Notes under the pieces: model-generated | Database searches by the model: none | What the model saw: only the letters and a program-made list of their open reading frames with translations | What the model was told of the DNA's origin: nothing | DNA from: an uncultured Mollicutes bacterium | Lineage (GTDB): Bacteria > Bacillota_I > Bacilli_A > RFN20 > CAG-826 | NCBI GenBank assembly: GCA_900540395.1 | Contig: UQFQ01000008.1 | Span: forward strand, 1-64,000 | Length of the DNA: 64,000 nt | Direction of reading: 5' to 3' | In this document: piece by piece, positions 44,273 through 53,093 of the stretch | Layout of the letters: every line of letters begins with the position of its first letter | Numbering within the stretch: position 1 is the first letter of the stretch | Made by a program: the position numbers and the translations under genes

Positions 44273-44730
44273 TGGGATCATTCATCGTTATTTACTCTTT
44301 ATTATTGACTATAATAAGTGAAACCTTGTTCCTTTCTATTTTAATAACCAGCAAAAACAAAGAGCGTCTTGTTGTTTTTGCATTAACAAATGCGTTAACA
44401 AACATTTTAGCTCAAATAGCAAACTACTGTTTAGTTAACTTATGCTTATTAAATTATTATTTATCACTTTCAATAATTGAATTCTTTGTTTTTCTTGTTG
44501 AATTTATTTTTTACTTTTTGTATTTCAAAGATTGGAAGATAGCTACATTCTCATTAATTGGAAATGCATTTACTTTATCTTTAACTTTTGTGGTAAATGC
44601 AGTGATAGATAACATAGTCTTACTTATTCTCTTGCCGATAGTTTTAACTATTATTTTTATAGTAATAACCTATTTTATAAAGAAGATTTATGATTACTCG
44701 AGAATTAAAATTAAGCAAGAACATGAATAA
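44272..44730 (+). CDS. Polytopic membrane protein, unrecognised
   Basis: A 152-residue, very hydrophobic protein with four to five helices. It starts at GTG 44272, overlapping the previous stop (TAGTG), and ends overlapping the next ATG. The pattern ALTNALTNILAQ recalls small uncharacterised membrane proteins of gut Firmicutes, but no function can be given. Confidence 0.6.
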   Translation: MGSFIVIYSLLLTIISETLFLSILITSKNKERLVVFALTNALTNILAQIANYCLVNLCLLNYYLSLSIIEFFVFLVEFIFYFLYFKDWKIATFSLIGNAFTLSLTFVVNAVIDNIVLLILLPIVLTIIFIVITYFIKKIYDYSRIKIKQEHE

Positions 44731-45745
44731 AAAATTTGGAATTAACTTGAGTTTTGCTGGCTTTTTCCATTTTCTAGTAGACTTTTTGCCTGTTTCTACA
44801 CTATATTTATATGCTTCAAGTGCAGAGGATTTCTTTTTTCTTGTTGTGACTTACAATCTATTAGCTTTTGGTTTACAGCCATTTATTGGCCTTTTAATAG
44901 ACCGTTATGAAAGAAGCGAAAAGAGTTTTTGTGTTTCTTCCATAATGCTTTTATTACTTGGTGCATTATTAACCTTTAATTTTTACTTAAGTGTCATTTT
45001 ATTAGGTTTAGGCAATGCTATCTTCCATGTAGCTTTTGCAAAAGACGTAGTGAAAAAAGCAAAAAGTAGTTTTCCTCTTGGCGTTTTTATTGCTCCTGGA
45101 GTGCTTGGTTTAGGAATTGGGTTTACTTTTTTAAATGATTTTTTAAGGCTCACATTTATTTTTGCTGGTTTTATAGGTTTATTTCTTTATATAAGATTTA
45201 AAGAAGACTACGGCTACGAAACAAGTGAAGAAGGCACATCAAAAAGAAATTATAAACCACTTAATTTCACCCCAATTTTATATGTAATATTTATTTGTTT
45301 AACTGTTTTGAGCATCTTTTTTAGAGGAAGCTTAGGAAAACTCGCTCCAACAATAGATGTTGCCTATCTATTTTTATACGTTAGTATTGTTTCTTTTATT
45401 GGGAAATTTATTGGCGGTTTATTTTCAAAGAAGATATGTTTAATTACCTCTTTTGTTTTATCTATTATTTCTGCTTTTTTCATTAGCTCTATTTATGGTT
45501 TACTGATTTTTACTTTTTCTATAAATATTTTAATGCCATTAACATTAGATTATTTAAGAAAATCTTTTTATAAATATGAGGCTACGAGCTTAGGGATAAG
45601 TGCCTTTGTTTTACTTATTGGTACATATTTATTTAATTCGGTTGATCAAAATAGCAAACAGATATATTTTATTGTTTTCTTAGTTTTGCATTTATGTATT
45701 TTGGCTTTTTTCTTCTTTTTAGAAGAAAGAAAAAAGAAGAATTAA
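44723..45745 (+). CDS. MFS-like transporter at the end of the gal operon
   Basis: A 340-residue protein with about ten to eleven helices and the MFS pattern IGLLIDRYERSEKS between helices 2 and 3. It lacks a typical twelve-helix length. ATG 44723 overlaps the previous stop; ATG 44690 in the same frame is an alternative start giving 351 residues. Being last in the gal operon it might move galactose, a galactoside or a product, which is inference only. Confidence 0.65.
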   Translation: MNKKFGINLSFAGFFHFLVDFLPVSTLYLYASSAEDFFFLVVTYNLLAFGLQPFIGLLIDRYERSEKSFCVSSIMLLLLGALLTFNFYLSVILLGLGNAIFHVAFAKDVVKKAKSSFPLGVFIAPGVLGLGIGFTFLNDFLRLTFIFAGFIGLFLYIRFKEDYGYETSEEGTSKRNYKPLNFTPILYVIFICLTVLSIFFRGSLGKLAPTIDVAYLFLYVSIVSFIGKFIGGLFSKKICLITSFVLSIISAFFISSIYGLLIFTFSINILMPLTLDYLRKSFYKYEATSLGISAFVLLIGTYLFNSVDQNSKQIYFIVFLVLHLCILAFFFFLEERKKKN

Positions 45746-45802
45746 ATACAGTGCTTGTATTTTAGAGACCTAAGAAATAAGAACTAAAACAAATATAAAA
45801 AA

Positions 45803-45825
45803 ACACAAAGCGCGTGTCTTTGTGT
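45803..45825 (-). terminator. hpt terminator
   Basis: ACACAAAG/CTTTGTGT stem with a 7-base loop; the T7 run lies on the minus strand, so it ends hpt transcription. Confidence 0.8.
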
Positions 45826-45852
45826 CAAAATAAGTTGAGTTTTGCAGGCTTT

Positions 45853-46416
45853 TTAGTTATTTTTAAGTTTTTTATCCCAATCTTCTAATTGCTTTTTAGT
45901 TGGTACAAAAACGTGATCAATGTTTCTTCCTATTTCATTATAGTCGAAACCATAGCCAACTAAGAATTTGGCTTGATTCATGGTTATACCAACGACATCA
46001 GCAGTAAGATCAACTTTTCTAAGTGGCTTTTTATCAACAAAGCAACAAATTTTGATATCACGAGGATTGTAATTTAATTGAATATATTGTTTTAAATAGT
46101 TTAAAGTTAAACCAGTATCGATAATATCTTCGACAATAACGACATCTTTCCCTCTAATGTCAGTGGTGATGTCTTTTTTTAAGTGGATAACGCCTGTAGA
46201 AGAAGTACCACTATAACTAGTAACTTGGATAAAATCCATAATAAAATCAAAGTTTAGCTTTTTAATTAAATCCATCATAAAAGGTAAGGCGCCTTTTAAA
46301 ACTCCAATCAAAACAGGAATTTTATCGCTGTTTTCATACATTGAATTTAATTCATTTGCACATTTAGTAATAATTTCATCGATTTCTTCTCTGGTAAGCA
46401 CAATTTCTGGTGTCAT
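45853..46416 (-). CDS. hpt: Hypoxanthine phosphoribosyltransferase
   Basis: A 187-residue salvage enzyme making IMP/GMP from hypoxanthine/guanine and PRPP. The PRPP-binding motif VVIVEDIIDTGLTL is intact, as are the flexible-loop SYSGTSSTG and the base-pocket VGYGFDYNEIGRN. It fits functionally with the NCS2 purine permease and guaA of this window. GAGGG is its ribosome site. Confidence 0.95.
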   Translation of the reverse strand: MTPEIVLTREEIDEIITKCANELNSMYENSDKIPVLIGVLKGALPFMMDLIKKLNFDFIMDFIQVTSYSGTSSTGVIHLKKDITTDIRGKDVVIVEDIIDTGLTLNYLKQYIQLNYNPRDIKICCFVDKKPLRKVDLTADVVGITMNQAKFLVGYGFDYNEIGRNIDHVFVPTKKQLEDWDKKLKNN

Positions 46417-46603
46417 AAATAGCCCTCAATAAATATATAAAGATAATAGAGAGTTAGAAATTGACCTTCAAGAAAATTTATGAAAATTCAAAAAAATTAA
46501 TTTTGTTTTAATGGTTAAATGTTTCAATTGAAAGCAAATATCCTTATTTTTTGAATTGTATAGAGAAATTTACATTTTTGGTATAGATTTTTCTATTATT
46601 TGA

Positions 46604-46617
46604 TGAAAGCGCTTACA
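46604..46617 (+). promoter_or_regulatory. cre box upstream of mgl operon
   Basis: TGAAAGCGCTTACA fits the CcpA catabolite-response consensus at every position. It lies 80 bases before mglB and just after a TATTAT-like -10 region, so binding should block transcription when preferred sugars are present. Confidence 0.85.
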
Positions 46618-46696
46618 TTAAAATTAATGTCAAGTAGGGTAACTCGTGCGAGAGTATCTTATTTAACGGAATTAAATAGGAGGATAAATTTATAAT

Positions 46697-47902
46697 ATGA
46701 AAAAATTAATTCCATTCGTAGCAGTAGCTTTATTAGGCGTTGTTGCTACATCATGTGGTGGTTCAGAAGGCACGCCTGTAAATGAACGTCCACTCGTTTT
46801 CTATAACAGACAACCAGTTAAAGCTGGAACCACTGAAGTCGATAGTTCTGTTATGAACTGGAGCGATCTTACTTTCTATGGTGGATTTGACGCAGTTGCT
46901 GGTGGCGATACACAAGGTCAAATGGTTTTAGATTATATTAAAGCTAACGCTGCTGAAATGGATGTTGATGGAGATGGTCAAATTGGTTACGTTTTAGCTA
47001 TTGGACAAAATTCACACAACGATTCATCTGCTCGTACAATTGGTGTTAGAAAAGCTTTAGGTACTGGAGAAACTGCTGATGATACAGTCGCTACAGGAAC
47101 TGGAAAAGTTAAAGCTAATGACGGAAAAGAATATACAATTAAAGAATTAGCTTGCAAAGAAATGAGAGATAGTGCAGGTCCATGGAGCCAAACTGTTGCT
47201 GCAGACACTATGGGTACCTGGGTTAACCAATATGGAAACAAAATTAACTTAGTAGTTTCTAACAACGATGGTATGGCTGAAGGTATGATTGGTCAATATG
47301 CTGGAAGAGTTATCCCAACATTTGGTTATGATGCAAACGCTTCAACACTTGATCTTATAATTAAAGGCGGTTCAATGAAAGGTACAATTTCTCAAAATCA
47401 CCATGCTCAAGTTTTGACAATCTTACAACTTTTAAGAAATTATTTTGATGGCTTAACTGGTTCTGAACTTTATACAGCAGGATTCTCTAAAGCTGATAAA
47501 GCTGGCAATCAAATTTTATCCGCTGATGTTAGCTATACAAGTTCTACAAAAGCATTACTTGCTGAAAACGGTATAGTTACAGCTGAAAATGCACAAAGTG
47601 TTAAAGATGATACCCTTGATTCAGGTATTAAGAATAAGACTTCTGATACTGTAAAACATAAGATCTTATGGACAGTTTATTCTGCAACAGATAACTTCCT
47701 TAATCAATCATATGTTCCAACAGCTAAGAGATATCTTGACTACTATAATTTCGAAGTTCAATGGGTTTATGGCGATGGTACAGCTGAGACAAGTATTACC
47801 AACTCATTCACAAACCTTGAAAACTATGATGCTTATGTAGTTAACATGGTTGAGACAACCAGTGGTAGTTTGTATCAAAATTTACTTGATCAAGCTTCTT
47901 AA
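46697..47902 (+). CDS. mglB: Galactose/glucose-binding lipoprotein MglB, circularly permuted
   Basis: A 401-residue substrate-binding lipoprotein of the mgl importer, lipobox ATSC (Cys20). Residues 29-40 (NERPLVFYNRQP) match the strand that normally follows the first 85 or so mature residues of GGBP. Then come the calcium-loop-like DVDGDGQIGYV, sugar ligands NSHNDSSAR, SNNDGMAEG, FGYDAN and ISQN in normal order. The missing first lobe, KILWTVYSATDNFLNQS through VVNMVETTSGSLYQNLL, is at residues 320-401. The break ends adjoin exactly, which is circular permutation. An insertion of about 60 residues (about 255-318) bridges the old ends. Confidence 0.9.
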   Translation: MKKLIPFVAVALLGVVATSCGGSEGTPVNERPLVFYNRQPVKAGTTEVDSSVMNWSDLTFYGGFDAVAGGDTQGQMVLDYIKANAAEMDVDGDGQIGYVLAIGQNSHNDSSARTIGVRKALGTGETADDTVATGTGKVKANDGKEYTIKELACKEMRDSAGPWSQTVAADTMGTWVNQYGNKINLVVSNNDGMAEGMIGQYAGRVIPTFGYDANASTLDLIIKGGSMKGTISQNHHAQVLTILQLLRNYFDGLTGSELYTAGFSKADKAGNQILSADVSYTSSTKALLAENGIVTAENAQSVKDDTLDSGIKNKTSDTVKHKILWTVYSATDNFLNQSYVPTAKRYLDYYNFEVQWVYGDGTAETSITNSFTNLENYDAYVVNMVETTSGSLYQNLLDQAS

Positions 47903-47924
47903 TTTTGTTTAACTTATGATTTTA

Positions 47925-47968
47925 AGGCCACTGAACCTCTTTAAAAAGGTGTTAGTGGCCTATTTTAT
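47925..47968 (+). terminator. Intra-operon terminator after mglB
   Basis: AGGCCACT/AGTGGCCT outer stem with an inner ACCT-AGGT stem, then ATTTTATT. Partial read-through would give more binding protein than MglA and MglC, a common arrangement. Confidence 0.8.
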
Positions 47969-47986
47969 TAATTTATGGAGACTATT

Positions 47987-49480
47987 ATGAGCGAAAATAT
48001 TTTGGAACTTAAAAATATATCAAAAGCATTCGGCAGAAATAGAGTCCTCACAAATATTAATCTTGAACTTAAAAAAGGCACTGTTTTAGGCCTTATGGGG
48101 GAGAACGGTGCTGGCAAGTCAACGATGATGAAAATACTTTTTGGTATTTACTCAAAAGACGACGGAAGAATTTTTTTTGATGGAAAAGAAGTTGAATTTT
48201 CTAATCCTAAAGATGCACTTGAAAATGGTGTAGCTATGGTTCATCAAGAGTTAAACCAATGTCTTGACAGAAACGTTGTTGATAATTTGTTCTTAGGCAA
48301 ATATAGAACTAAGTTTGGTGTAATTAACGAAAAGATCATGAGAGAAAAAGCTAACCAATTATTTAAAAGGCTTGGTATTTTTGTCGATTTAGACGTTCCT
48401 ATGAGAACGATGTCTGTCTCACAAAGACAAATGTGTGAAATCGCAAAAGCAGTTTCTTATGATGCTAAGGTAATTGTCCTTGATGAGCCTACATCTTCTT
48501 TAACAGAAAGAGAAGTTAGAAAACTATTTAAAATTGTTTCTGATTTAAGAGCTCAAGGTGTTTCATTCATTTATATTTCTCATAAGATGGATGAAATTTT
48601 TGAAATTTGTGATGAAGTTAGTGTTTTGAGAGACGGCCATATGATTATGACTAAACCTGTCAAGGACACAAATATGAATGAACTAGTTGCTGCAATGGTT
48701 GGAAGATCTTTAGAGCAAAGATTCCCTCCTGTTGATAACGTTCCTGGAGAAACAATACTTGAGGTTAATAATTTATCAACTAAATACGCACCAGCTTTAA
48801 AGGATGTTTCTTTTTCGGTTAGAAAAGGTGAAGTTTTTGGTATTTATGGATTAGTTGGCGCTGGACGTAGCGAACTTTTAGAAGCACTTTTTGGTGCGAG
48901 AAGTGTTGCTACTGGCGACATTATTTATAAGAATAAAAAAATGAACTTTAGAAATACCAAAGATGCTATGAATGCTCATTTTGCTTTTGTTACCGAAGAA
49001 AGAAAAGTAAATGGTATGTTTGCAAAGGGTTCATTGATTTATAACACTTGCATTTGTAATTTGGATAGATACAAAAAATTCTATGCTTTATCTAACAAGA
49101 AAATGCGTGATGCTACAATAAAAGAGCTAAATTTGATGAACACTAAATATAGTGATGAAACAGATTTAATTACTTCTTTATCAGGTGGTAACCAACAAAA
49201 GGTTATTATTGGGAAATGGCTAGAAAGATCACCAGATGTTTTATTACTTGATGAACCAACAAGAGGTATCGATATTGGTGCGAAGTATGAAATTTATCAA
49301 TTGATTAATCGAATTGCTAAAGAAGGAAAAGTTATTATTGTTGTTTCTAGCGAAATGCCAGAAATTTTAGGTATTACTAATAGAATTGCAGTTATGAGTA
49401 ATTATCGTTTGGCTGGAATAGTTAATACTAAAGAAACCAATCAAGAAGAATTACTTAGATTAAGTGCAATGTATTTATAG
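47987..49480 (+). CDS. mglA: Sugar ABC transporter ATP-binding protein MglA
   Basis: A 497-residue protein with two ABC domains, as in monosaccharide importers. Domain 1 has GENGAGKSTMMK and VLDEPTSSL, with a degenerate signature MSVSQRQMCEIAKA. Domain 2 has a degenerate Walker A GLVGAGRSEL but an intact signature LSGGNQQKV and LLLDEPTRGID. Such asymmetry is normal in this family. ATG 47987 has GGAG six bases upstream and is preferred to the ATG at 47975. Confidence 0.95.
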   Translation: MSENILELKNISKAFGRNRVLTNINLELKKGTVLGLMGENGAGKSTMMKILFGIYSKDDGRIFFDGKEVEFSNPKDALENGVAMVHQELNQCLDRNVVDNLFLGKYRTKFGVINEKIMREKANQLFKRLGIFVDLDVPMRTMSVSQRQMCEIAKAVSYDAKVIVLDEPTSSLTEREVRKLFKIVSDLRAQGVSFIYISHKMDEIFEICDEVSVLRDGHMIMTKPVKDTNMNELVAAMVGRSLEQRFPPVDNVPGETILEVNNLSTKYAPALKDVSFSVRKGEVFGIYGLVGAGRSELLEALFGARSVATGDIIYKNKKMNFRNTKDAMNAHFAFVTEERKVNGMFAKGSLIYNTCICNLDRYKKFYALSNKKMRDATIKELNLMNTKYSDETDLITSLSGGNQQKVIIGKWLERSPDVLLLDEPTRGIDIGAKYEIYQLINRIAKEGKVIIVVSSEMPEILGITNRIAVMSNYRLAGIVNTKETNQEELLRLSAMYL

Positions 49481-49489
49481 GAGATTTTT

Positions 49490-51163
49490 ATGGATAGAGA
49501 AACTATTTCATTAGAAACCTATGATCTTAAAGCAGTTAAACATGAAATTCATATTTTTCAAAAGAAATTAGCTGATTTAAGAAAAGATGGTTCTACTAAG
49601 TTATTATCCTTGGAAGAAGAAATTGGTATCTTAAAAGACGATAAACAAGTTCCTTCTGAAGAGAAAAAAGAAAAAATCACTGCTTACAAAGAAGAAATTA
49701 CAAAAGCAAAAGCAGTTAAGGCGGGCTATAAGGAAGAAGAAAAACAAATAGTCGGAGAAGCCAAGAAATATTTAAAAGAAAACTTTGATACATATTATTA
49801 CGCAAAGAAAAAAGAAGCTGTAGAACTTAAAAAAGCCGAAATGGCTAAATATGCTGAAGAACTCAACGCTTTAAAAGCAGAATTTGATGAAAAACTTTTA
49901 AAAGAAAAAGAGCCTTTAGAAGGTGAAACAAAAGATCAAACTGCAGCTAGAGTTGCTATCTTAAAAAGAACAAAAGCGGCTAGATTATATGAGCTTAAGC
50001 TTAATCATAAGAAAAAATTATCGGATATTAAGACTGAAGTTCATGAAATCTACTTAGATAAAGTTAGATACTTAACAAGTTTTAACGATGATAAGCTCTT
50101 ACCACTTGAAAAAGTTCAAGCAAGTTGGGAAAAATATGTCTTCCGTTTCAATATAAAAGACTTCTTACTCAAAAATGGTCTTTATATTGTTATGATTTTA
50201 TTCTTCATTGTTTGTGGAATAATTTCTGAACCTATGGGTAAAGGTGCATTGTTTGATAGTAGATTTAGAAACATCTTTGAAATTCTTAATCAAGCTTCAC
50301 CTCGTATATTCCTTGCTTTAGGTGTTGCAGGTTTAATTCTCCTTGCAGGTACTGACCTTTCTATTGGTAGAATGGTTGGCTTATCTACATGTATTACGTG
50401 TATGTTCTTGTATCCAGGCGTTAACGTTATGCCAGTTTTCGGGAACAACTTTGATTTTACTGCTATACCTGGCGCCGTTAGAATATTACTTGCTTTATTC
50501 TTCACCGTACTTGCTACAACTATATTCTCAACGATTGCAGGTTTCTTCTCAGCAAAATTCAAAATGCATCCATTTATTTCAACAATGGGTACACAACTTA
50601 TTATTTTCGGTTTAACAGCAGTTGCAACTGAATCTATTAACACCGGTGTTATTGATATGGATTTAAAAGATGCTATTGCTGGAAAAATCAATAATACATT
50701 CCCACTTTTATTAATATATGCAGTCTTATGTATTTTAATTGTTTCCTTCATTTGGAATAAAACAAAATTCGGTAAGAATATGTACGCTGTAGGTGGAAAC
50801 GCAGAAGCTGCATCCGTTTCTGGTATTTCAGTTTTCTGGGTAACAATGGGCGTCTTCATTATGGCTGGTATCCTTTATGGTTTTGGTGGCTTCTTCGAAG
50901 CAGCTAGAATTGGTACAGGTAAATTTGATACTGGTACAGGTTATGAAACTGATGCTATCGCAGCTTGTGTTGTTGGTGGTATTTCATTCTCTGGTGGTAT
51001 CGGTAAAATTAGCGGAGCTGTCTTTGGTGCTATCGTCTTTACAGCTATGACTTATGCTTTAACATTCTTAGGAATCAACCCATATTATCAATATCTTTTA
51101 AGAGGTATCGTTATTATCGCGGCAGTTGCTCTTGACTGTTTGAAGTATTTGAAGAAAAAATAA
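49490..51163 (+). CDS. mglC: Sugar ABC transporter permease MglC with N-terminal coiled-coil extension
   Basis: A 557-residue permease, against about 335 for E. coli MglC. Residues about 225-557 are the normal permease (GLILLAGTDLSIGRMVGLS, TKFGKNMYAVGGNAEAASVSGI, GFFEAARIGTG). Residues 1-220 are an added Lys/Glu-rich helical region without hydrophobic segments, most likely a cytoplasmic coiled coil. It contains several heptad-like stretches and ends just before the first membrane helix at about 227. It may contact MglA or scaffold the complex. No frameshift or stop separates the parts, so the extension is part of the protein. Confidence 0.92.
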   Translation: MDRETISLETYDLKAVKHEIHIFQKKLADLRKDGSTKLLSLEEEIGILKDDKQVPSEEKKEKITAYKEEITKAKAVKAGYKEEEKQIVGEAKKYLKENFDTYYYAKKKEAVELKKAEMAKYAEELNALKAEFDEKLLKEKEPLEGETKDQTAARVAILKRTKAARLYELKLNHKKKLSDIKTEVHEIYLDKVRYLTSFNDDKLLPLEKVQASWEKYVFRFNIKDFLLKNGLYIVMILFFIVCGIISEPMGKGALFDSRFRNIFEILNQASPRIFLALGVAGLILLAGTDLSIGRMVGLSTCITCMFLYPGVNVMPVFGNNFDFTAIPGAVRILLALFFTVLATTIFSTIAGFFSAKFKMHPFISTMGTQLIIFGLTAVATESINTGVIDMDLKDAIAGKINNTFPLLLIYAVLCILIVSFIWNKTKFGKNMYAVGGNAEAASVSGISVFWVTMGVFIMAGILYGFGGFFEAARIGTGKFDTGTGYETDAIAACVVGGISFSGGIGKISGAVFGAIVFTAMTYALTFLGINPYYQYLLRGIVIIAAVALDCLKYLKKK

Positions 51164-51190
51164 TACAAATATTAAAAAACACAAAGTAAA

Positions 51191-51220
51191 ATATATGCAT
51201 CTCGAAAGAGATGCATATAT
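51191..51220. promoter_or_regulatory. Perfect 13-bp hairpin with GAAA tetraloop
   Basis: ATATATGCATCTC, loop GAAA, GAGATGCATATAT. There is no T-run behind it on either strand, so it is not a classic terminator. It sits between mglC and the next gene, suggesting mRNA end protection or a protein or RNA contact. Confidence 0.6.
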
Positions 51221-51240
51221 CATAAATGAAAGGAAAAAAT

Positions 51241-51558
51241 ATGGGCGGTTTAGAAATTTTCTTTTTATCTTTTATTATAGGTTTTGTTTCTAATTACATA
51301 TTGGCTCTAAAATATTTAAGGTTTTTAAGGGGAGAAACCAAAACAAAGTACACCGATATAACGTTGATTTTAACCTCGATTATTTGGGGGACACCAATAA
51401 TTTTATTTATGTATTGTATTTTTCCTGAAATTAGAATTGAAGATGCAAGCAAAAATAGAAGGCTTTTAATCAGCGAAATTATTATTCTTATAATTCAAAT
51501 TGTAGCTGTTGTTTTACTTGGTTGTTTTGGACTTTTAACAATTGGAAATTACAACTAA
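51241..51558 (+). CDS. Small three-helix membrane protein, unrecognised
   Basis: A 105-residue protein with three predicted membrane helices (about 2-22, 38-58, 78-100). ATG 51241 follows AAAGGAAAA; an ATG at 51226 is possible. It lies behind the mgl operon and the tetraloop hairpin and ends 2 bases before the convergent gene. Family unknown. Confidence 0.55.
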   Translation: MGGLEIFFLSFIIGFVSNYILALKYLRFLRGETKTKYTDITLILTSIIWGTPIILFMYCIFPEIRIEDASKNRRLLISEIIILIIQIVAVVLLGCFGLLTIGNYN

Positions 51559-51560
51559 AA

Positions 51561-52385
51561 CTATTCTAAATTAATTTGATTTAATTTTTGTAAGAAAGTT
51601 AAAACTGAAAATAAATTAGATGCAGGTATATCTTTATCTAGATAAAGGTTAATCTTTCCATTATTTTCGATTTCAAAAGTTGAATAGGTAAAAAGGCTTT
51701 CTAAATTGACTTCATTTTCAATAATTTTGTGATAAGAAAAAGGTTTAAAAGTAGAGAAGTAGGATTTAACACTCTTCTCTTTTTTCTTAAATTTGGAGTA
51801 ATTAGAGAGCAAAGTAAAGATGTAAAAAGAAACCTCGTCATCTAAAAGGACAATATTGCATTTGCTTTCAATGCAACTCTTTAATGGAATTACTTCTTTA
51901 AAGTTAGGTATATTTGTTCTTACAAAACTATAAATGTCGTCTTTTTCATAATTAAACTTTTCGATAATACCTACTGATATATTGTTTTTATCAATTTTTG
52001 AATCGATGTATTGAGAATAGAAAGAAATTGCTTGATCAATTTCGTTTTTTAAAAGATCTTTATCAATATTTTGATTATAGAAAATATAGACTTTTTTGCA
52101 GCCAAGGATTGTATCATCGTGAATTCTGAAAAGAAGGTTATTCGATTTTAGACTTCTAAAATCTTGGTCGTCTAAAGTTTTGATAAAGAAGTTAACGTAT
52201 TTTAAATCGTCGTCATCAAATTTATTTCTACGTCTTATTTTTTTAAAATCATCAAGTTCTGTAAAAACTTTTCCATCTGCTTTTACAAAAATTTCAATAT
52301 TTCCATTGATTACATCATAACTTCTTAATGTCGATACTACTGTGTCAGAAGAAGCAAAATCGTTCATGTCTAAATATATTTTCAT
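51561..52385 (-). CDS. Hypothetical cytoplasmic protein
   Basis: A 274-residue, Asp/Lys-rich soluble protein with no signal peptide or membrane segment. It has alternating strand and helix character and no motif I recognise. Single gene; the upstream region has no clear ribosome site beyond GCGAGGCA. Confidence 0.55.
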   Translation of the reverse strand: MKIYLDMNDFASSDTVVSTLRSYDVINGNIEIFVKADGKVFTELDDFKKIRRRNKFDDDDLKYVNFFIKTLDDQDFRSLKSNNLLFRIHDDTILGCKKVYIFYNQNIDKDLLKNEIDQAISFYSQYIDSKIDKNNISVGIIEKFNYEKDDIYSFVRTNIPNFKEVIPLKSCIESKCNIVLLDDEVSFYIFTLLSNYSKFKKKEKSVKSYFSTFKPFSYHKIIENEVNLESLFTYSTFEIENNGKINLYLDKDIPASNLFSVLTFLQKLNQINLE

Positions 52386-52504
52386 AACTTGCCTCGCTTT
52401 AATAATTTTATCATGTATTAGAACTGTTTACTTATATAAGTTACAGACAATTTTGAAAGCAATTTAAAATTTGTATTAAATAAAAGTCTGTAGATTTTAT
52501 TAAA

Positions 52505-52975
52505 TTATTTCGCAAACATCTCATCAAGTTTATTTAACATTTCATTACTTACTCTACCTTTTAAATCTTCCTTTTTAATAAGTTTAAAATGTTCGTAAGT
52601 GAAAGAAGGAGAAACCATACAACCAACTAAAGTAAAGCTTTTACCCGTATATTTAGATCCGAAGATATGACCTTTCTTTACTAAATATTGTGGAGTAGAA
52701 TCTTTAGAATTTATACCTAATTGAATTTCTTTATAGTTTAAATTTTCATCAAGTTCGATGATGGTACAATCATCTCCGCCTTGATAATACCGGAGCTCAT
52801 CTTCTTTTAAAACATGCAAATGAGAGATGTCGTTTTCTCCAAGTAAAAAGAGAATTGATGAATATAATGATTGATTATTTTCATAATTAATTGATGAGTG
52901 ATAAGTCTCTTTAAAATATCCTCCTTCAACGTGAGGAATCATTTTAAATCGTTTAATAATTTCTTCTTTATTCAT
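52505..52975 (-). CDS. DUF985 cupin-superfamily protein
   Basis: A 156-residue cupin of the DUF985 type, recognised from FKMIPHVEGGYFKETYHS, HLHVLKEDEL and CMVSPSFTYEHFKL. The family motif is DE(L/I)W(H/Y)xxxG; here it reads DEL-CGG-YYQG. The CGG codon (plus strand 52790-52792) therefore stands at the conserved Trp. No enzymatic function is established; some relatives are proposed sugar-binding or isomerase-like proteins. Confidence 0.85.
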   Translation of the reverse strand: MNKEEIIKRFKMIPHVEGGYFKETYHSSINYENNQSLYSSILFLLGENDISHLHVLKEDELRYYQGGDDCTIIELDENLNYKEIQLGINSKDSTPQYLVKKGHIFGSKYTGKSFTLVGCMVSPSFTYEHFKLIKKEDLKGRVSNEMLNKLDEMFAK

Positions 52976-53093
52976 ATTTACAATTCTACTAAAAAGAGAC
53001 TTATTTTGAAATTTTTATCTTCAAAATATATAAGTAACACTATCTAAATTTCATATAAAAAATACTGGTTTTTTGGTAAAATAATGGCTAGAT

